64,000 nucleotides of DNA from Desulfobacteraceae bacterium (lineage in GTDB: Bacteria > Desulfobacterota > Desulfobacteria > Desulfobacterales > UBA5852), in contig JABZFP010000030.1 in assembly GCA_014237395.1 (NCBI GenBank), forward strand, positions 868,001 to 932,000, in the 5' to 3' direction. Positions within the stretch are counted from its first letter, which is position 1, and each line of letters starts with the position of its first letter. Positions 56,924 through 64,000 of this stretch are shown here, piece after piece. The notes below the pieces were generated by a model. It was not told the DNA's origin, did not search any database, and saw only the letters and a program-made list of their open reading frames with translations. Position numbers and translations under genes: made by a program.

Positions 56924-57583
56924 ATGCCCAATCTACCGCTAACCACCCTCCTGGCGATTCGCCACGGCGAAACCGTTTGGAATGTCGAGGAACGCTTCCA
57001 AGGGTATGAGGACAGTCCCCTGACGGTCAACGGAAGACGGCAGGTGGACGCCCTGGGGCGTCGTTTGCAGGGCATGGCCATCGACACCATGATCAGCAGC
57101 GATCTTGGGCGGGCCCGGGAGTCGGCCGCCATCATCGCGGGTTATACGGGGCATACGGTGGCAGTGGACCATCGTCTGCGGGAACGCCATTATGGGGTGC
57201 TGGAAGGGCTGAGCCTTCCCGAAATAAAGGCGGCCCACGCCGATGTGCTGGCGCAATTCAACGCCGATGATCCGGACTATGTGATTCCGGGCGGGGAAAG
57301 CCACCGCATGCATTTCGAACGCAATATCGCCTGGGTAGAAGACCTTCTGGCTAACAGTCCCGGTGCCACCGTTGCGATTGTGGTTCACGGCGGCGTACTG
57401 GACAGCCTCTTTCGTTATGTCTCCCGACGGCCTCTCGACCAGCCCCGCTGCTACGTGACGACCAATGCCAGCCTGAGCGTCTTTGTCCACGGCAATTTTT
57501 ACGGCACCCCCCGCTGGGTCATTCAGACCTGGGGCGATGCCGGGCATCTGGACGGCATCGGCCATTTTCCCGGTCTGGGATGA
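56924..57583 (+). CDS. Histidine phosphatase family protein (phosphoglycerate mutase-like)
   Basis: 219 residues. The catalytic RHGE motif lies at LAIRHGETVWN (about residues 11-21), the second arginine block in SSDLGRARESAAII, the catalytic glutamate region in RERHYGVLEGLS, and the second catalytic His in VVHGGVLDSLFRY. It resembles cofactor-dependent phosphatases of the CobC/GpmB group; possible substrates are sugar or cobalamin-pathway phosphates. ATG 56924 is 6 nt from GAGGAAGG, better placed than ATG 56918. The gene is preceded by a strong terminator and converges with the binding-protein gene downstream. Confidence 0.83.
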   Translation: MPNLPLTTLLAIRHGETVWNVEERFQGYEDSPLTVNGRRQVDALGRRLQGMAIDTMISSDLGRARESAAIIAGYTGHTVAVDHRLRERHYGVLEGLSLPEIKAAHADVLAQFNADDPDYVIPGGESHRMHFERNIAWVEDLLANSPGATVAIVVHGGVLDSLFRYVSRRPLDQPRCYVTTNASLSVFVHGNFYGTPRWVIQTWGDAGHLDGIGHFPGLG

Positions 57584-57608
57584 TATGATTTGGCTTTAGA
57601 TAGTCTCC

Positions 57609-58388
57609 TTACCGATTTTTGTAATCGGTGATAAAATCCGCGAAGATGACGCCGTAGGCATGGCGTTGTTTCACGGCGTCAAGGGCCTTTTCGTAGCGTC
57701 TGAGATAAAGCGGGGCGCTGGCCTTCGAAAAAACCGAGTAGAGTCCGATGGGCGGGTCGGGGAGATAGAGGATTTTGACCCGGCGCACGAATGGCTCGCG
57801 CACCGCTTCGAACTGGATGGGATAGTGATCGGGCTGGTAGCAGGCATCGATGCGACCGGCCACGATCATGGCATAGCAGCGGCGGGTAAAATCTTCGCCG
57901 GCCAACGGTTCGATCCGCAATCGGGGATCCTGCATGATGGTCGTATGGTAATTGCCCGGGGTTTCGTGAAAGGACAACGGTAAAAGGTCTTCCACCGATG
58001 TCACTTTCTGTAAGGGGTTCGATACACTGATGGCGATGGACGGTTTGGTGACGCAGAAGGCTTTCTCCGGATAGACAAACTTTTCCACACGCTCGGCATT
58101 GCGCGCCAGCAACAGCGCCATGTCGATGTGGTTCTTTTCGAGGTCCTGCAGAAGGCGGTTTAGGGGCAGCATGATGAACTCGATGTCCTCAAGCTGCATC
58201 TCCCGGGCGATGAACCTGAAATATTCCACCGCCACACCTTGCGGCGTGCCTTGGAGACCGGGCAAGGCATGGGGTGCGACTTTGAAATAGCCGACCCGAA
58301 GGGGCTTGGCGAAGATATGGCGGGGGGTTGCAATTAAAACGAGAAGGCAACCCATAATGATGAGTGCAAGCGATTGGATCCTCAGCAT
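57609..58388 (-). CDS. Periplasmic solute-binding protein, amino-acid/polar type (SBP_bac_3)
   Basis: 259 residues. Signal peptide with a hydrophobic core (ALIIMGCLLVLIATPRHIFA, about residues 8-27), then LRVGYFKVAPHALPGLQGTPQGVAVEYFRFIAREM, the family's entry strand and G-x2-hydrophobic loop. The region FETPGNYHTTIM and DACYQPDHYPIQFEAV suggests an aromatic binding cleft. No permease or ATPase gene lies beside it, so it may be a lone binding protein used as a sensor input or as a partner of a remote transporter. Ligand unknown. Confidence 0.75.
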   Translation of the reverse strand: MLRIQSLALIIMGCLLVLIATPRHIFAKPLRVGYFKVAPHALPGLQGTPQGVAVEYFRFIAREMQLEDIEFIMLPLNRLLQDLEKNHIDMALLLARNAERVEKFVYPEKAFCVTKPSIAISVSNPLQKVTSVEDLLPLSFHETPGNYHTTIMQDPRLRIEPLAGEDFTRRCYAMIVAGRIDACYQPDHYPIQFEAVREPFVRRVKILYLPDPPIGLYSVFSKASAPLYLRRYEKALDAVKQRHAYGVIFADFITDYKNR

Positions 58389-58927
58389 GGTTAAAGTCCC
58401 CGGCGGGTGAAATCGTGTTCATTTTCACGAGGTGGGCGTATTACGTGAGTACAGCCTGAACGGGAGCAAAGGTCAAGATTAAATATTGAATGTGGGTGCG
58501 GCGCCTGCGGCAGGATATTTGGATATCCAAACCATATGGTTCCGCCGATCCGTTTTTCCCTCCATTTGCTGCACAGCATTTTTTACAGGAAAATAATCTC
58601 ATCCCCGTGCGTCTGCCTCCATTTTACCGCGTCAAGTTTACAATCCCAAATCATGCATTACACATAAGTCATTGATGCAGACATCTCTATCCGCGTCAAC
58701 AAACCCCAGTTCTCGATAATATGCCTTCCGTCTGGCGGGAGGCTTCACATAACGGCCACAGGCCGTGCAGCACTGATTTAACCAGCGACGGCTTCAGGTC
58801 AATTGCCGTTTTGAACAAAAGGGCGGCGACGGTCTGAAACAGATGCTTGTGAAAGTTTTGCAATAGGCCCCATCAACCAGGCGGCCCATCTTCCCATGCG
58901 GTATCAACGATAAGGAGAAAAGGTGCT
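58389..58927. other. Intergenic region with a hidden Cys-rich ORF
   Basis: 539 bp, lower in GC than its surroundings. It holds promoters for the two flanking genes and a short open frame on the minus strand (58638-58793) described separately. Otherwise nothing certain. Confidence 0.5.
58638..58793 (-). pseudogene. Cysteine-rich small ORF without start codon, probable gene remnant
   Basis: A 51-codon open frame between in-frame stops, minus strand. It reads SRRWLNQCCTACGRYVKPPA, then RRKAYYRELGFVDADRDVCI and NDLCVMHDLGL. Four cysteines (CCTAC, DVCINDLC) in a CxxC-like spacing look like a small zinc-ribbon or metal-binding end. No ATG/GTG/TTG start fits at the front; the only internal GTG would remove the first Cys pair. 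Either the C-terminal relic of a larger gene or a small protein with an unusual start. No family named. Confidence 0.35.
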
Positions 58928-59263
58928 ATGGCGGCAAAATTCGAATTGAAACAAACCAAGAGCGGCAAGTTCGCCTTCAACTTGAAGGCCACCAACGGGC
59001 AGGTGATTTTAACAAGCCAGCAGTACAAGGAAAAATCCAGCGCCCAAAACGGCATTGAATCGGTCAAAAAAAACGCCGGCAACGATGCCAACTTCACGCG
59101 CAACACCTCCAGCAGCAACCAACCCTATTTTGTGCTGAAGGCGTCCAACGGGCAGGTGATCGGCACCAGCGAGATGTATTCTTCGACCAACGCCATGGAA
59201 AACGGCATCAGCTCGGTCAAGAAAAACGCACCGAATGCCCCCATCGATGATATCGTGGCATAG
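58928..59263 (+). CDS. YegP/DUF1508 family protein, two tandem repeats
   Basis: 111 residues made of two copies of the ~50-residue YegP unit: first FELKQTKSGKFAFNLKATNG with QVILTSQQYKEKSSAQNGIE, second YFVLKASNGQVIGTSEMYSSTN with AMENGISSVKKNA. The fold is a small beta sandwich of unknown biochemical role, often induced under stress. ATG 58928 follows AAGGAGAAAAGG. It precedes the GlsB-like gene by 53 nt, so both may be expressed together as stress-related small proteins. Cytoplasmic, no signal. Confidence 0.87.
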   Translation: MAAKFELKQTKSGKFAFNLKATNGQVILTSQQYKEKSSAQNGIESVKKNAGNDANFTRNTSSSNQPYFVLKASNGQVIGTSEMYSSTNAMENGISSVKKNAPNAPIDDIVA

Positions 59264-59316
59264 CGGTCATCAACTAACACCAGCCGGTTGTCACCATTGA
59301 AAAAAGGAGGACTATT

Positions 59317-59571
59317 TTGGGATTTATTTCATGGATTATCATGGGCCTTATCGTGGGCGTGCTTGCCAAATGGATTATGCCGGGGAAAGACCCCGGCGGA
59401 TTGTTCATCACGATCGGCATCGGGATCGCCGGGGCGTTTGTGGGCGGCTTCATCGGTGCCAAGCTGGGCTTCGGGGCGGTGACCGGGTTCAACATCGGCA
59501 GCATTTTGATTGCCACCGGGGGCGCCATTCTGCTTCTGGCGATCTATCGCGCCATGAAAAAGAAGCAATAA
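59317..59571 (+). CDS. GlsB/YeaQ/YmgE family small membrane stress protein
   Basis: 84 residues, three hydrophobic segments with glycine-rich helices: FISWIIMGLIVGVLAKWIMP, GGLFITIGIGIAGAFVGGFIG and a C-terminal helix FNIGSILIATGGAILLLAIYRAM. The GLIVGxLAxxIMPG signature is the family hallmark. The start is TTG 59317, 6 nt after AAAAAAGGAGG; no better start is in frame. Function is not known beyond association with stress. It is followed by a large hairpin shared with the convergent gene. Confidence 0.85.
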   Translation: MGFISWIIMGLIVGVLAKWIMPGKDPGGLFITIGIGIAGAFVGGFIGAKLGFGAVTGFNIGSILIATGGAILLLAIYRAMKKKQ

Positions 59572-59617
59572 CAGGTGGAGTTAGCGCAGTGTCGGATAGA
59601 AGTTTGCGCCGGAGATT

Positions 59618-59648
59618 ATAACGGGCAGGGGCCACCCCCGCCCGTTAT
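59618..59648. terminator. Bidirectional hairpin between convergent genes
   Basis: ATAACGGGC (59618-59626) pairs with GCCCGTTAT (59640-59648), extended inside by GGGG/CCCC. It sits between the GlsB-like gene and the minus-strand gene ending at 59657. No strong T run on either side. Confidence 0.55.
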
Positions 59649-59656
59649 GCATGAGA

Positions 59657-60139
59657 CTAAAGTGTGGTGATACCTTTACAGATACGGGCGCCGGCCGGCA
59701 TGTTTTCTTCGAGTTTCCAGACCGCACCGGGGTGCAGCCCTCTGAACATGCTTTGAGCAAAGGCGCTATGGCCGCTGGCGCACATCCGCCACTCTTCCGG
59801 CACGGCGTTCGCTTTCAAGGCTTCCTGCCAGGGGCAACTGGTAAATTCCGTATTCAGCTGCTTTCCGGTAATGGCGCTCTTCACTGTCATGCCGTGGATG
59901 CTTTCGGTGATTAGCCCGGCCTGGCGCAGCCCCTCCAGATCGACCTTGTCGCCCATAAACGGTTTGAGCTGCTCGGCAGCCTGTTTTCCCAGGGTTTCCC
60001 AAACCCTGTCGCTGGCCCGCCGAACCTTGTCGCGGTCCAGACCTTCCTCCATCAGATTCTTGATAAACAGCGTAAAGGCATTCACCAGCACATTCAGGCG
60101 TTGCTGGGCGCATTCTTCGATGGGTATGGCTTGTTCCAT
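59657..60139 (-). CDS. Hypothetical protein, 160 residues
   Basis: Starts at ATG 60139, 7 nt after GGAGATAACC; the longer open frame to 60292 has a poor start. Sequence: MEQAIPIEECAQQRLNVLVN, helices with AFTLFIKNLMEEGLDRDKVR and DRVWETLGKQAAEQLKPFMG, then a Cys-containing C-terminal half (TSCPWQEALK, RMCASGHSAFAQSMFRGLHP, ARICKGITTL). The spaced cysteines and the CPW motif recall the C-terminal part of L-2-amino-thiazoline-4-carboxylate hydrolase-like proteins, but this is a weak similarity. Cytoplasmic, no signal. It converges on the GlsB-like gene. Confidence 0.6.
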   Translation of the reverse strand: MEQAIPIEECAQQRLNVLVNAFTLFIKNLMEEGLDRDKVRRASDRVWETLGKQAAEQLKPFMGDKVDLEGLRQAGLITESIHGMTVKSAITGKQLNTEFTSCPWQEALKANAVPEEWRMCASGHSAFAQSMFRGLHPGAVWKLEENMPAGARICKGITTL

Positions 60140-60304
60140 GGTTATCTCCTCCATCAACCGCATGCGAATAATGGTTTTTATAAAGGGCCATATGATTGAT
60201 TCGTCGCTCCCGCGAGATCGGCAATGGATCCCCGGGAGCACGGCGGGCACATCTTTAATAGGCGTCTCTCGTTCATGAATTGATCTCTGCAAACTGAATC
60301 TGGG

Positions 60305-60493
60305 ATGATTTATTTAGCACCCGGCAAACACCGGGCGTTCTCTGGCATCAGCGAGACGGTGGAACTCAATGTCGCAAACGAGGAAGGCTGACTGGAGCGG
60401 TTGCGGGACATCGTTTTAGGAGAGAGGTTAAATGATAGAGAACGAATAAATCGGGGCAGGTTGAAGGCCATTTTGAATTATTCTAAAAAATAA
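60305..60493 (+). pseudogene. Small ORF interrupted by an in-frame TGA
   Basis: ATG 60305 opens MIYLAPGKHRAFSGISETVE and LNVANEEG, then TGA at 60389-60391, then the same frame continues LERLRDIVLGERLNDRERIN, RGRLKAILNYSKK and TAA (60491-60493). The part after TGA looks like a normal amphipathic helix, so the two pieces appear to be one broken gene of 62 codons. Readthrough or selenocysteine is possible in principle but no SECIS-like hairpin is obvious. No family named. Confidence 0.35.
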
Positions 60494-60819
60494 ATCCAGG
60501 CCGACGGTTGTCAAGCAGCCCATCGCTGTCCTTGCTGACGTACAAATGAAAGTTGGCGGAGGCAGGATAAGCTGTTCCGGAGAAAGTGAAGGTACCCGCC
60601 TCAGGCGGGCTCCGACCCCTTGAACCCCATCCCCGTGTTTGATTCGGGTTGCACCGGGATTGCCTTAAGATTTAGGCAACTTAGACTTCGTGGATGTCCG
60701 GCATGATGTCGGTTTGCCACATTGCTTAGGATTTTAATTGGCGCAATATACCCATTGACAATAAGATCCTGCTTTGATTATTGAAAATAGTATATTGGGC
60801 TTCGGACTCATCAGCAAGT

Positions 60820-60999
60820 TCATCCCAGCCTTTTCTCTGATCCTAATTCTGAAAAACACATCTTCTGCATGCCCCTGAGCAGGACTATCAGGCTACCCAT
60901 GTAGCCCCTGTAATAGCTCAGATCGGCAACTCGATCAGGCTCGTTTGCCTCTACCAACCAACTACCGTCATGCCTTAAAATAGCCGCTCCTCCTCTCAA
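60820..60999 (-). pseudogene. Unrecognised 59-codon open frame, possibly a remnant
   Basis: From a TTG at 60999 on the minus strand: LRGGAAILRHDGSWLVEANE, PDRVADLSYYRGYMGSLIVL, LRGMQKMCFSELGSEKRLG, ending TGA 60820-60822. Composition is protein-like (mixed helical, with W, Y and acidic residues), unlike random frames. A stop lies a few codons upstream and no Shine-Dalgarno is seen, so it may be the tail of a lost gene rather than an expressed one. Confidence 0.3.
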
Positions 61000-61043
61000 T
61001 AATAGGTTTTATTGGCCGTCAACATCTCAACCAAGAGGAGGCA

Positions 61044-62168
61044 ATGATGACAACGGACGTTTATCAAAAACTGAGGAAGTATCTCGATGATCTGCCAGGG
61101 GGATATCCTGCCGCCGAGACAGGCGTTGAACTGCGCATCCTGAAGCGCATGTTCACCCCCGAGGAGGCGTGGCTGGCCACCCACTTGACCCTTATTGCAG
61201 AGGAACCCAGAGTCGTGGCCAGAAGGGCCAAAATCGGTAAGGATGAGGCTGCCATCCGTTTGGAGGAAATGGCTCGCAAAGGGCTTTTGTTTCGGATTGA
61301 GGAAACGCCTGGCAAGCCTACCTATATGGCGGTCCAATTTGTGATCGGCATGTGGGAATTCCATGTCAACGATCTGGATCCAGAATTTATTGCCGACATG
61401 GACGAATACAGACCTTATCTGAACTTTACAGCATGGGCGCAACCACAGTTGAGGACAATCCCTGTAGGCCAGAGCATTCACAATGAACTGGAAACGATGA
61501 CTTATGAAAGAGCCGAGAAACTAATTGCGGATCATGATCTCTTTTCAATCGCCCCTTGCATCTGTAGGCGTGAGAAGAAAATGATAGGCGAGGGATGTGA
61601 CCGCCCGGAAGCATATTGCCTTGGGTTTGGAATCGGTGCGGATTACTACATCAAGAACGGGATTGGACGCCCCTCCAACAAACAGGAGATCTTGGCTGTG
61701 CTTAAAGCTGCCAATGATCATACCCTGGTGCTTCAGCCCGGCAACTCAAAAGAAATTGTCAATATCTGTTGTTGTTGCGGTTGCTGTTGTGGTGTTTTGA
61801 CGTCTCTCAAAAAATTGCCGGCACCGGCTGATTTTGTATCTTCCCCCTTCACAGTGCAAGCCGATGTAGCCAAATGTGAGGGCTGCGAAACATGTGTTGA
61901 TCGCTGTCAGATGGACGCTCTCAGCATGGCGGATGAGAAAGTGGTTTTGAATTCCGATCGCTGTATCGGCTGCGGGCTTTGTGTGACCACATGTCCCAGT
62001 GGAGCGCTAACGTTGAAACGTAAGCCTGAAAAGGAGCAGCGTAAGGTGCCAGAGAACATTGAAGCAGCCGCCATATCTCATGGCCAGGCCAGGGGTAAAC
62101 TGGGAATGGGAGAATTGATAAAGCTGCAAGCCAAATCAAAATTGGACCGGCTGCTGGCTCCGAGATAA
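61044..62168 (+). CDS. 4Fe-4S protein with winged-helix-like N-terminus and CCCCGCCC cluster
   Basis: 374 residues. The N-terminal ~100 residues read like a helical/winged-helix segment (LTLIAEEPRVVARRAKIGKDEAAIRLEEMARKGLLFRIEE). The middle has cysteine motifs APCICRREKKMIGEGCDRPEAYC (about 172-194), then NICCCCGCCCGVL (about 241-253), and the C-terminal part has two ferredoxin motifs CEGCETCVDRC and CIGCGLCVTTCPSGAL. Such proteins are seen in Desulfobacterota and link electron transfer with a DNA-binding-like domain. ATG 61044 follows AGAGGAGG; ATG 61047 also fits. Role unknown, perhaps redox sensing or electron transfer to an unknown partner. Confidence 0.75.
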   Translation: MMTTDVYQKLRKYLDDLPGGYPAAETGVELRILKRMFTPEEAWLATHLTLIAEEPRVVARRAKIGKDEAAIRLEEMARKGLLFRIEETPGKPTYMAVQFVIGMWEFHVNDLDPEFIADMDEYRPYLNFTAWAQPQLRTIPVGQSIHNELETMTYERAEKLIADHDLFSIAPCICRREKKMIGEGCDRPEAYCLGFGIGADYYIKNGIGRPSNKQEILAVLKAANDHTLVLQPGNSKEIVNICCCCGCCCGVLTSLKKLPAPADFVSSPFTVQADVAKCEGCETCVDRCQMDALSMADEKVVLNSDRCIGCGLCVTTCPSGALTLKRKPEKEQRKVPENIEAAAISHGQARGKLGMGELIKLQAKSKLDRLLAPR

Positions 62169-62223
62169 GGAGTGCTTAGGAGGATTTTGGCAGGTTGGCG
62201 ATGATTCCCTGATTGTAGCACCT

Positions 62224-62479
62224 CTATCTCAGCAGCCTGGATAGCAGACCGATACCGATCATAGCCGCCAACGCCACGATAGCTATTTCCAGCGGCCCCG
62301 GCTTGGCCAGATTGCCTTTCACAGGCTCGGTGGCGGTAAGGGTATTGCCCTGACCATCGACAGCCTCTTGGGCCGTTTCCTTGGCACCCAGCCATTCATG
62401 ACAGTTCGGGCACTTTGCCGCTTAACAGCTGACCTTGGTCTTGCAGAAAAGATTACTGACGTCACCGGTAAAAATCATT
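62224..62479 (-). pseudogene. Zinc-ribbon membrane protein gene broken by a stop codon
   Basis: On the minus strand, MIFTGDVSNLFCKTKVSC is followed by TAA and then continues in the same frame: AAKCPNCHEWLGAKETAQEA, VDGQGNTLTATEPVKGNLAK, and a hydrophobic tail IAIVALAAMIGIGLLSRLLR with stop TAG (62224-62226). The halves together give the familiar CxxC...VS-x2-AAKCPNC zinc-ribbon with a C-terminal membrane helix. The interruption is TAA, so not selenocysteine. A decayed gene is the simplest reading; a sequencing error is the alternative. Confidence 0.5.
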
Positions 62480-62490
62480 ATCAGGCATGT

Positions 62491-63450
62491 CTAACTTTTC
62501 CCCTTCAAGAAATCCAGGTAAGCTTTCGCTGTTTCTTCAGGCTTTTCAATCGGAGGAACATGACCTGTATCCTTCATGATAACCGTTTTGTGATTCGTCA
62601 GACTTTTTTCCAATACAGCGACTCCCCCTATATCCGTCACCTTGTCCTGATCCCCCCAAATGATCAGGACTGGCGCTTGAACCTTTGACAGGGTGGGACC
62701 AATGGTTAATTTGGAAAATTCGACTGATTCGACTGATTTGACTGATAGCATATCATTCCATATTTTCATGTTGAACTCCGTGTGGGCGATCCATACATTT
62801 TCCGCTATAATTTTTCTGAACGCTGCAGGCATTGCGGGGCGCTTTACGAAAATTAAGTCCATAAGTTTATTGTAATCTTCGATGTTGCTAATCCGGAACA
62901 TATTATTACCTTTTTCCAGTTGAATGACGAACTCGCTCTTATTCTGTGATGGCGCTCCGCCAGTGTTCATTAAGGTAATTGTCAACACCTTCTCAGGGTG
63001 AGCTGCTCCGTAAGTTGCGGCAAAAACACCCCCCATTGAATTTCCTGCTATGTGAAATGTATCGAGCTTGAGAACTCCAATAAAACGCTCAATTCGTCCC
63101 ACCTGACTGTCGATATCGTAACTTTGTGTCGGCACCTGTGCGCTTTCACCAAAGCCGGGAATGTCAGGTATAACCAGATGATACCCCTTAAAGTATTTGG
63201 CAAAGGCCGTCCAGGCGTCCTTGTTGCCTCCGAATCCATGAAGGAGTAGTATTGTTTCCCCTTTTCCTCCTTCCAGATAGACTATTCTTTGGCCATCGAC
63301 TTGAACTTCCTTCTTGACAAGATCGGCGGAGCGCCGCTGTGCATCCATCGCCAACTTGAACACAGTTTCAGGAAAAAGGAAGTAAAATCCACCCAGCAGA
63401 ACAACAACAACGAAAACAAAAACCAATCCATACCCTATGAATTTTTTCAT
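62491..63450 (-). CDS. Alpha/beta hydrolase with N-terminal membrane anchor
   Basis: 319 residues. An N-terminal hydrophobic segment (YGLVFVFVVVVLLGGFYFLF, about residues 6-25) anchors or exports the protein. The hydrolase fold follows: oxyanion hole LLLHGFGGNKDAW, nucleophile Ser in GNSMGG (about residue 145), catalytic Asp in IIWGDQDKVTD and His in GHVPPIEKPEE. Broadly an esterase or C-C hydrolase; substrate unknown. Base composition is lower in GC than in the core genes. Three 9-bp repeats (62719-62745) encode the SVKSVESVE stretch. It lies in the accessory zone next to the tRNA. Confidence 0.82.
   Translation of the reverse strand: MKKFIGYGLVFVFVVVVLLGGFYFLFPETVFKLAMDAQRRSADLVKKEVQVDGQRIVYLEGGKGETILLLHGFGGNKDAWTAFAKYFKGYHLVIPDIPGFGESAQVPTQSYDIDSQVGRIERFIGVLKLDTFHIAGNSMGGVFAATYGAAHPEKVLTITLMNTGGAPSQNKSEFVIQLEKGNNMFRISNIEDYNKLMDLIFVKRPAMPAAFRKIIAENVWIAHTEFNMKIWNDMLSVKSVESVEFSKLTIGPTLSKVQAPVLIIWGDQDKVTDIGGVAVLEKSLTNHKTVIMKDTGHVPPIEKPEETAKAYLDFLKGKS

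Positions 63451-64000
<550 letters not shown>

Larger units (their letters stand above)
60140..61043. other. Gene-poor, decayed accessory stretch
   Basis: About 900 bp with no intact gene. It holds two fragments described separately (60305-60493 plus; 60820-60999 minus), a small hairpin CCCGCCTCAGGCGGG near 60597, and an AT-rich promoter-like part (60720-60810). The GC content is visibly lower than in the core region. Confidence 0.5.

Overview
The window is GC-rich, gene-dense bacterial chromosome. Its gene set (2x[4Fe-4S] ferredoxin, tungsten aldehyde:ferredoxin oxidoreductase, acetyl-CoA hydrolase/transferase family enzyme, many sigma-54 regulators and sensor kinases, LptD of a Gram-negative outer membrane) fits a strictly anaerobic Desulfobacterota, probably a Desulfosarcina-like sulfate reducer. 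The taxon is inferred from gene style only; no rRNA is present.

Layout. 1-1259: 5' part of lptD (minus). 1726-4503: tupABC tungstate importer. 4619-10890: housekeeping run with surE, a YhaM-like nuclease, tmk, a cysteine synthase/cysteinyl-tRNA synthetase fusion lacking a KMSKS loop, an unknown protein and a ferredoxin. 11082-12197: vWA-OmpA lipoprotein (minus). 12794-17758: small unknown protein, RNase J, FtsK, methyltransferase. 17764-21265 (minus): CoA-transferase family enzyme, then a methyltransferase/glycosyltransferase pair. 21621-35556: signalling island with a CxxCH (heme-type) histidine kinase, its NtrC-type regulator, a sigma-54 promoter with upstream sites before a YeiH-like transporter, universal stress proteins, two Ser/Thr kinases (one with the same CxxCH sensor, one fused to UspA and a CZB-like zinc domain), a metallophosphoesterase, an SDR and an HD-GYP regulator. 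35696-36734: ParA plus a small partner (minus). 36994-50381: hybrid kinase, PAS-sigma54 activator and the cluster it probably controls: class III aminotransferase, unknown 115-residue protein, tungsten AOR, MoaD-like protein, PotABCD polyamine importer, agmatine deiminase. 50603-57583: lysS, cheW, PiT-type phosphate transporter, orphan DNA methyltransferase, histidine phosphatase. 57609-64000: accessory-looking stretch with small stress proteins, decayed or unannotated small ORFs, a cysteine-rich Fe-S protein, an alpha/beta hydrolase and the 3' end of a tRNA (probably Pro) at the edge.

How the parts work together. (1) Polyamines or agmatine imported by PotABCD can be transaminated; the aminotransferase would yield an aldehyde that the AOR oxidises while reducing ferredoxin. 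TupABC can supply the tungsten. A consensus sigma-54 promoter and two near-identical 19-bp upstream sites tie this cluster to the adjacent activator. (2) In the 21.6-35.6 kb island, one CxxCH periplasmic sensor type feeds both a His-Asp pathway and a Ser/Thr kinase. The His-Asp pathway has a recognisable target, the transporter operon, with inverted activator sites upstream of a -24/-12 promoter.

Limits: assignments rest on motif recognition by eye. No searches were run, and substrates of transporters and sensors are inferred.
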